10,199 nucleotides of DNA, from positions 1 through 10,199 of the forward strand of contig DYRX01000142.1 in the NCBI GenBank assembly GCA_020718525.1, read 5' to 3'. Position numbers and translations under genes: made by a program. Below, piece after piece: positions 6,560-10,199 of the stretch; the stretch's first letter is position 1; every line of letters begins with the position of its first letter. The stretch comes from Victivallis vadensis. GTDB taxonomy: Bacteria > Verrucomicrobiota > Lentisphaeria > Victivallales > GWF2-50-93. The notes under the pieces were generated by a model. It did not search any database and was not told the origin of the DNA. It worked only from the letters and a program-made list of their open reading frames with translations.

Positions 6560-7362
6560 AAGAAGATCCTGGTTTTGGAGAAGACATTGTTTTCTTTATG
6601 ATATTCTATCAGTTCAAAAGAACCGTTGCGGGTAAGGGAGCCTGCACAAATTTCTCCACGCCCGCTTTTGTCAAGCTTTGCATATGGCTTGTGGATATGC
6701 CCGACCAGGGAGATTGAGATTGCCGAGCTTTTCAATAGGTCTGTCAGTCTTTTTGCTCCCCAAAGCCTCTTTCTAATTCTCAAAAAAGGATGTGGTTCGA
6801 TCAGAGGATAGTGTCCAATCGTGATTTTCGGGCGTTTTGCTTCCTGTCCGCACCATTCGACAACCGAGTCCACTGAGTCTTTGCTGATGTGTCCGCAGGA
6901 GGATAGAATGTTTGTCGACCTGGTTTCATCAAGCAAGATGAAGTCGCAGTCGAGGACGGAAATTTTGACCGGAAGATCTTCAAGGGAGATTTCATCGCCG
7001 TTGAGCTTCCGGAATGCATCGTTGAGGGCTTTTCTGCATGATGGGGCATTGACATATTTGTCGTGATTGCCTGGAACATAGAGAAAACGTGCCCCGGGAA
7101 TCTGAAGCAGAGCTTCGAGAGATTTCAATGATCTTGAAAATTCATCTGGCTCACCAGTAGAGCTGATGTCTCCTGTACAGACAATAAGATCAGGGGAGAG
7201 ATCTCTGATTTTGAAATGCAGATTTTCCAGAAGGCTTTGATTGTGCTTGGCCCCTCTGAAAAGGGCATAATTAATAGTGCCGGCGATCCTTTTGTCAAAA
7301 AGGGATCTCCATCCTGAAAAGCGGGCGGAGGCATGCGTGTCTGAAAAGTGAACTATTTTCAT
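6556..7362 (-). CDS. Calcineurin-like metallophosphoesterase, candidate UDP-2,3-diacylglucosamine hydrolase
   Basis: This 268-residue protein carries the full dimetal phosphoesterase signature: Asp8 and His10 in FSDTH, Asp65 in CTGDIS, Asn99-His100 in GNHD, His184 in IGHYP, and His222/His224 in GHIH. No signal peptide or membrane helix is visible, so it is probably cytoplasmic. Its stop overlaps the lpxB start by four bases. LpxB needs lipid X, produced from UDP-2,3-diacylglucosamine by LpxH, LpxI or LpxG; LpxH and the chlamydial LpxG belong to this same superfamily. By motif it looks more like a class III phosphodiesterase (CpdA-like) than classic LpxH, so an LpxG-like role is inferred from context only. 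Alternatives are a cyclic-nucleotide or other phosphodiesterase. The start MKIVHFSDTH is the natural N-terminus, although its ribosome site is weak. It lies 87 bases after the kinase gene. Confidence 0.85.
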   Translation of the reverse strand: MKIVHFSDTHASARFSGWRSLFDKRIAGTINYALFRGAKHNQSLLENLHFKIRDLSPDLIVCTGDISSTGEPDEFSRSLKSLEALLQIPGARFLYVPGNHDKYVNAPSCRKALNDAFRKLNGDEISLEDLPVKISVLDCDFILLDETRSTNILSSCGHISKDSVDSVVEWCGQEAKRPKITIGHYPLIEPHPFLRIRKRLWGAKRLTDLLKSSAISISLVGHIHKPYAKLDKSGRGEICAGSLTRNGSFELIEYHKENNVFSKTRIFL

Positions 7363-7449
7363 GTTTGACTTTGCTTGAACTGTGCCAGACGGCTTAATTG
7401 GCTTTCAGGTAAGAGCGATGTTCTTAAAAGTAACGGAGGATTAGCTTCG

Positions 7450-9849
7450 CTATTGCTGAGTTGCCTTCTTGTAATCTTCGAGTTTTCCGTACTTCGCCTT
7501 TATTGCCTTAGCCTCCTCGGGGCTGTAATTCAGCTTCTGCCTGATGTAGCTGACCGCAGTTTCTGAAAGCAGATTTTTCAGCTCCGCGCTTGAAGCGGCA
7601 TATTCGTTTGCAAGCTCGAACTCGGCGGACAGCATCATATAGCCGAAAGCATTTTCTTCCAGGCTCAGCTCCGAAGAAAGTTTTTTGCTTATCAGGCGGA
7701 GTACTTTCAGAGACTGCTCCTTCAGGGGAAGCACCTTGACAATCTGATTTGAACTGTTTTTAAAAGTGATTTCGCCATTTGACACTTTAACGATGGAGCC
7801 GTATTCGTTCCTTTTCTGAGAAGTCTGAAGCTCAATTTTCATGCCGGCAAGAACCGTCTCGCTGTTCATGAGCTTGTCATAGAATTTCTGAGCGCCAACG
7901 ACAGCAGTCTGCATCTTTTGCGCCCAGACGGAAAAATCCTTTGCAAATTCGGATCGCCTTGGATCTGAAATTTTGTTTTTCTCCTGGAGAGCTGTGTCAA
8001 ATATCTTTGCGGCACTGTCGTACTCATTTCTCGAACAGGCAAGCATGGCCCGGTAGACAAGACCGTCTTTCTGTTTGTCCAGAGATGTTTTATACTCATC
8101 CAATTCACGGGCTTCTTTGGCTTCCTGCTCCTTCTTCTTATTTTCCTCCTCAAGTCTTTTTCTCTCTATCTCAGCCTTCCTCGCATCCTCGGCTCTCTTT
8201 GCCTCCTCTTCTTTTCTGCGCGCATCATCTTCCTGCTTCAGCTTTTCGACATGAGCCGACTTCTCCTTTTTGAACGGCTCGCGCGCAAGAGAAATCCTTT
8301 TCTCGTCCAACGGGATGTAGATTTGAAGAAATTGCGCGAACGCCGTCTTTTCCGCGTCGCTAGAAGGAGATGTGAACTTCTGGGCGAATTCATCGCAAGC
8401 CTTGAGAATCTCGGAGTCTGCCGGCGGCGGATTACGCTTCGAAATGGCGACGATTTCAGAGAGTTTTTTCTCAAGCTCCGACTGCTGGCCATTGCTTGGC
8501 TGTTCCTTGCTTGAACCTTGTGGTTTAGATCCTTTCTGACCAGCGGCAGACTTCTTTCCTTTCTTCGGAGTAGGCTCAGTCTCTTGCATGGAGTAGTAGA
8601 TGAAAAACGCCGCAACCCCAACGACACACGCAAGAAGAACCGATATCGCGACAATGACTTGGCGCTTTGCCTTCTTTTCCTTCATCTTTCTGAGGGCGGC
8701 AGTCGCTCCGATGGGGGCATGGTGTATGCCAGACCTGGTTCCAAAGCCGGAGGAAAGGTTCGGCGCGCGCAAGTCGGACCTGCTTCCGGATCTTACCGTG
8801 TTCATCGTGAGCGTCTTCCCTGCCTGGCTTCTGCCAGCAGGGGAAGGCCGTCTCAATTGGAGTCCGGAAGAGCTCGAAGAAGAATGCCTCACAACTGCTG
8901 AGACCGGCGATTTCCCCCTGCGGACGAGCCGGATATCCTCAGCAAGCACCTCCGCATTCTGATATCTTGAATCCGGCTCCTTCTCCAGCATTTTCACTAT
9001 GATCGCCGAAACGGATTCCGGTATGGCGGGATTAACCGACCTCGGATCGTCCAATGGCGCTTCTATGTGCTTTCTTGCAATTTCGAGCGCATCTTTGCCG
9101 GTGAAGGCAAAACGCCCCGTGACCAGATGGTAGAATGTTGCGCCAAGGCTGTAGATGTCGCTACGGACATCCATAGGCATCCCTGTAAGGTGCTCCGGGC
9201 TTATGTATTGGGGTGTGCCCATCACTTCGTCTTTGTCGGCATCGTCAATCTCCCCGGCAAACTTCGCAAGTCCCAAATCAGCCAGCTTCGCTCTGCCATT
9301 CTTGGTCATCATTATGTTGTCAGGCTTGATGTCGCGATGGATCAACTGCTGTTCTTTCCAGGCATAGTCAAGCGCCTCGGCAATCTGCTGTATTATGGCG
9401 AGAGCCTTGTCAACAGGGATGAGATTCTCCCTCTTGAGAACTGTCTTCATCGTCTCGCCATCAATGAATTCCATTGCGAAATAGTAGATTCCATCCTCTT
9501 CGCCGACTGCGTAGGCCTGGACTATGTGAGCGTGGTTCAGTTTCGCGGCGGCTCTCGCCTCCTTGATGAAGCCTGATATGAATTCGGAATTGCCGGCATA
9601 GCGCGGAGCTAGAATCTTGAGCGCGGTCGGACGGTCCAGAGAAATCTGATGGGCAAGAAATACGACACCCATTCCACCTCTTCCGAGCTCCTCGTGGATG
9701 ATGAAGTCGCCCCCGATGACGACACCGGAAGATATGCGGGACGTCGGAGAGCTAGTGAGTTCTCCGCATTGTCCGCATTGGACATTTATGCCGCAATCGG
9801 AATTGTCAACCGAAACGACTGAATGGCAGAACGGGCATTGAAAATACAT
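7450..9849 (-). CDS. Membrane-anchored Ser/Thr protein kinase with N-terminal zinc ribbon
   Basis: The 799-residue product starts with a zinc ribbon (Cys5, Cys8, Cys25, Cys28), then a Hanks-type kinase domain (about 48-312). The domain has the glycine loop GRGGMG (56-61), Lys78 in ALKIL, Glu97 in the C-helix, catalytic HRDIKPDN (171-178), metal-binding DLG (191-193, in place of DFG) and SPE (217-219). All catalytic residues are present, so it should be active. A Ser/Arg-rich linker leads to one transmembrane helix at about 397-419, flanked by basic residues on the kinase side. Outside lie a highly charged coiled coil (about 530-590) and a C-terminal region of about 200 residues with a TPR-like helix pair. 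The ATG at 9849-9847 has AGGGG nine bases upstream; a GTG at 9903 would add 18 residues without support. Targets are unknown. Confidence 0.93.
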   Translation of the reverse strand: MYFQCPFCHSVVSVDNSDCGINVQCGQCGELTSSPTSRISSGVVIGGDFIIHEELGRGGMGVVFLAHQISLDRPTALKILAPRYAGNSEFISGFIKEARAAAKLNHAHIVQAYAVGEEDGIYYFAMEFIDGETMKTVLKRENLIPVDKALAIIQQIAEALDYAWKEQQLIHRDIKPDNIMMTKNGRAKLADLGLAKFAGEIDDADKDEVMGTPQYISPEHLTGMPMDVRSDIYSLGATFYHLVTGRFAFTGKDALEIARKHIEAPLDDPRSVNPAIPESVSAIIVKMLEKEPDSRYQNAEVLAEDIRLVRRGKSPVSAVVRHSSSSSSGLQLRRPSPAGRSQAGKTLTMNTVRSGSRSDLRAPNLSSGFGTRSGIHHAPIGATAALRKMKEKKAKRQVIVAISVLLACVVGVAAFFIYYSMQETEPTPKKGKKSAAGQKGSKPQGSSKEQPSNGQQSELEKKLSEIVAISKRNPPPADSEILKACDEFAQKFTSPSSDAEKTAFAQFLQIYIPLDEKRISLAREPFKKEKSAHVEKLKQEDDARRKEEEAKRAEDARKAEIERKRLEEENKKKEQEAKEARELDEYKTSLDKQKDGLVYRAMLACSRNEYDSAAKIFDTALQEKNKISDPRRSEFAKDFSVWAQKMQTAVVGAQKFYDKLMNSETVLAGMKIELQTSQKRNEYGSIVKVSNGEITFKNSSNQIVKVLPLKEQSLKVLRLISKKLSSELSLEENAFGYMMLSAEFELANEYAASSAELKNLLSETAVSYIRQKLNYSPEEAKAIKAKYGKLEDYKKATQQ

Positions 9850-9904
9850 CTCTATGAACCCCTGAAACGGAAACAAAAAATAAATTGAACCGCAATATAA
9901 CACC

Positions 9905-9927
9905 GCTTCCGGCGATATTCCAGAAGC
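9905..9927. repeat. Hairpin between the right-edge gene and the kinase
   Basis: GCTTCCGG (9905-9912) pairs with CCAGAAGC (9920-9927) across seven bases, with one wobble. On the minus strand it lies after the stop of the right-edge gene and about 55 bases before the kinase ATG. The T-run on that strand comes before the stem rather than after it, so it is not a standard terminator for the upstream gene. A TATATT-like -10 sequence follows it at about 9899-9894, but no good -35 is visible. Confidence 0.4.
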
Positions 9928-9956
9928 AAAAAGGATATTTTTCCAAGCTTCACGCC

Positions 9957-10199
9957 TTATTGCCGCTGTTTCGGTTCTCCCCTTCGCATCTTGAGTTTCT
10001 CATTATGCATATTTGGAATCTTTCGCGGAGAAGGAAGCACTTCGAAAATTATGCATCCCTTGTTCTCGAACAAGGGATGCAAATGGCCTGATTCGCGAAG
10101 TTTTCCTATTGAACCTGCAAATGACAGGGAGCGATCCAAATACTCGGAAAGCCTGTCCGGATCTTCAACTTCAAGTCCGACGTAGAGGTGGGTAAAAGA
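9957..10199 (-). CDS. C-terminal end of an unrecognised protein (partial)
   Basis: The frame enters from the right edge and stops at TAA (9959-9957), leaving 80 C-terminal residues. The visible part starts FTHLYVGLEVEDPDRLSEYL and looks like a genuine folded domain of alternating strands and helices (VGLEVEDPDRL, then GCIIFEVLPSP). The last 20 or so residues are basic and probably a disordered tail. I do not recognise the family. It is transcribed toward the kinase, whose start lies 107 bases further, so the two might share a transcript. A perfect inverted repeat sits inside it, encoding the segment LHPLFENKGCI. Confidence 0.6.
   Translation of the reverse strand, partial: SFTHLYVGLEVEDPDRLSEYLDRSLSFAGSIGKLRESGHLHPLFENKGCIIFEVLPSPRKIPNMHNEKLKMRRGEPKQRQ
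10052..10081. repeat. Perfect 14-bp inverted repeat inside the right-edge coding region
   Basis: TGCATCCCTTGTTC (10052-10065) is followed by TC and then by its exact reverse complement (10068-10081). The 30-base element would form a very stable hairpin with a tiny loop. It lies within the reading frame of the partial minus-strand gene and begins 93 bases from its stop. Confidence 0.85.

Noticed and set aside
9067..9576. Plus-strand open frame of 169 codons
   Set aside because: It is antisense to the kinase catalytic domain, whose motifs are unambiguous.
9850..9903. Upstream GTG start adding 18 residues to the kinase
   Set aside because: The ATG at 9849 has AGGGG at good spacing and puts the zinc ribbon at the N-terminus, as is usual; the extension has no support.

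Overview
The window looks like chromosomal DNA from a Gram-negative bacterium. It encodes lipid-A-disaccharide synthase (LpxB), so the cell makes lipid A. It also encodes a large eukaryote-type Ser/Thr kinase with an N-terminal zinc ribbon, one transmembrane helix and a coiled-coil tail, an architecture common in the Planctomycetes-Verrucomicrobia-Chlamydiae-Lentisphaerae group. The style (many Ser/Thr kinases, moderate GC, intergenic GATTCC-like hexamer repeats) suggests Lentisphaerota or a neighbour. That placement is inference; no rRNA or marker gene is present.

Layout. The left edge (67-502, minus strand) is a hicB-hicA toxin-antitoxin pair with overlapping genes, and possibly the start of another minus-strand gene running off the edge. 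Next comes a gene-free stretch of about 870 bases (503-1375). It is AT-rich at first. From about 852 it becomes richer in GC, with several hairpins and degenerate period-6 repeats. Two plus-strand genes follow: a PLP-dependent L-threonine aldolase (1376-2419) and an 871-residue dikinase of the PEP-synthase/rifampin-phosphotransferase type (2536-5151). The 116 bases between them hold a possible terminator and a strong hairpin. A convergent junction (5152-5389) carries two more hairpins, one built from GATTCC hexamers.

The right half (5390-10199) is entirely on the minus strand. In order of transcription it holds the 3' end of an unrecognised gene, the zinc-ribbon Ser/Thr kinase, a calcineurin-like metallophosphoesterase, and lpxB. 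The phosphoesterase and lpxB share an ATGA stop/start overlap, so they are very probably translated together. LpxB consumes UDP-2,3-diacylglucosamine and lipid X. Lipid X is made by LpxH, LpxI or LpxG, and two of those (LpxH, LpxG) are calcineurin-like phosphoesterases. The coupling therefore makes the phosphoesterase a good candidate for the step just before LpxB.

Most interesting points: the phosphoesterase-lpxB pair; the dikinase of unknown substrate with a very hydrophobic middle segment; a perfect 14-bp inverted repeat inside the coding sequence at the right edge; and the structured, repeat-bearing gene-free stretch at 852-1340.
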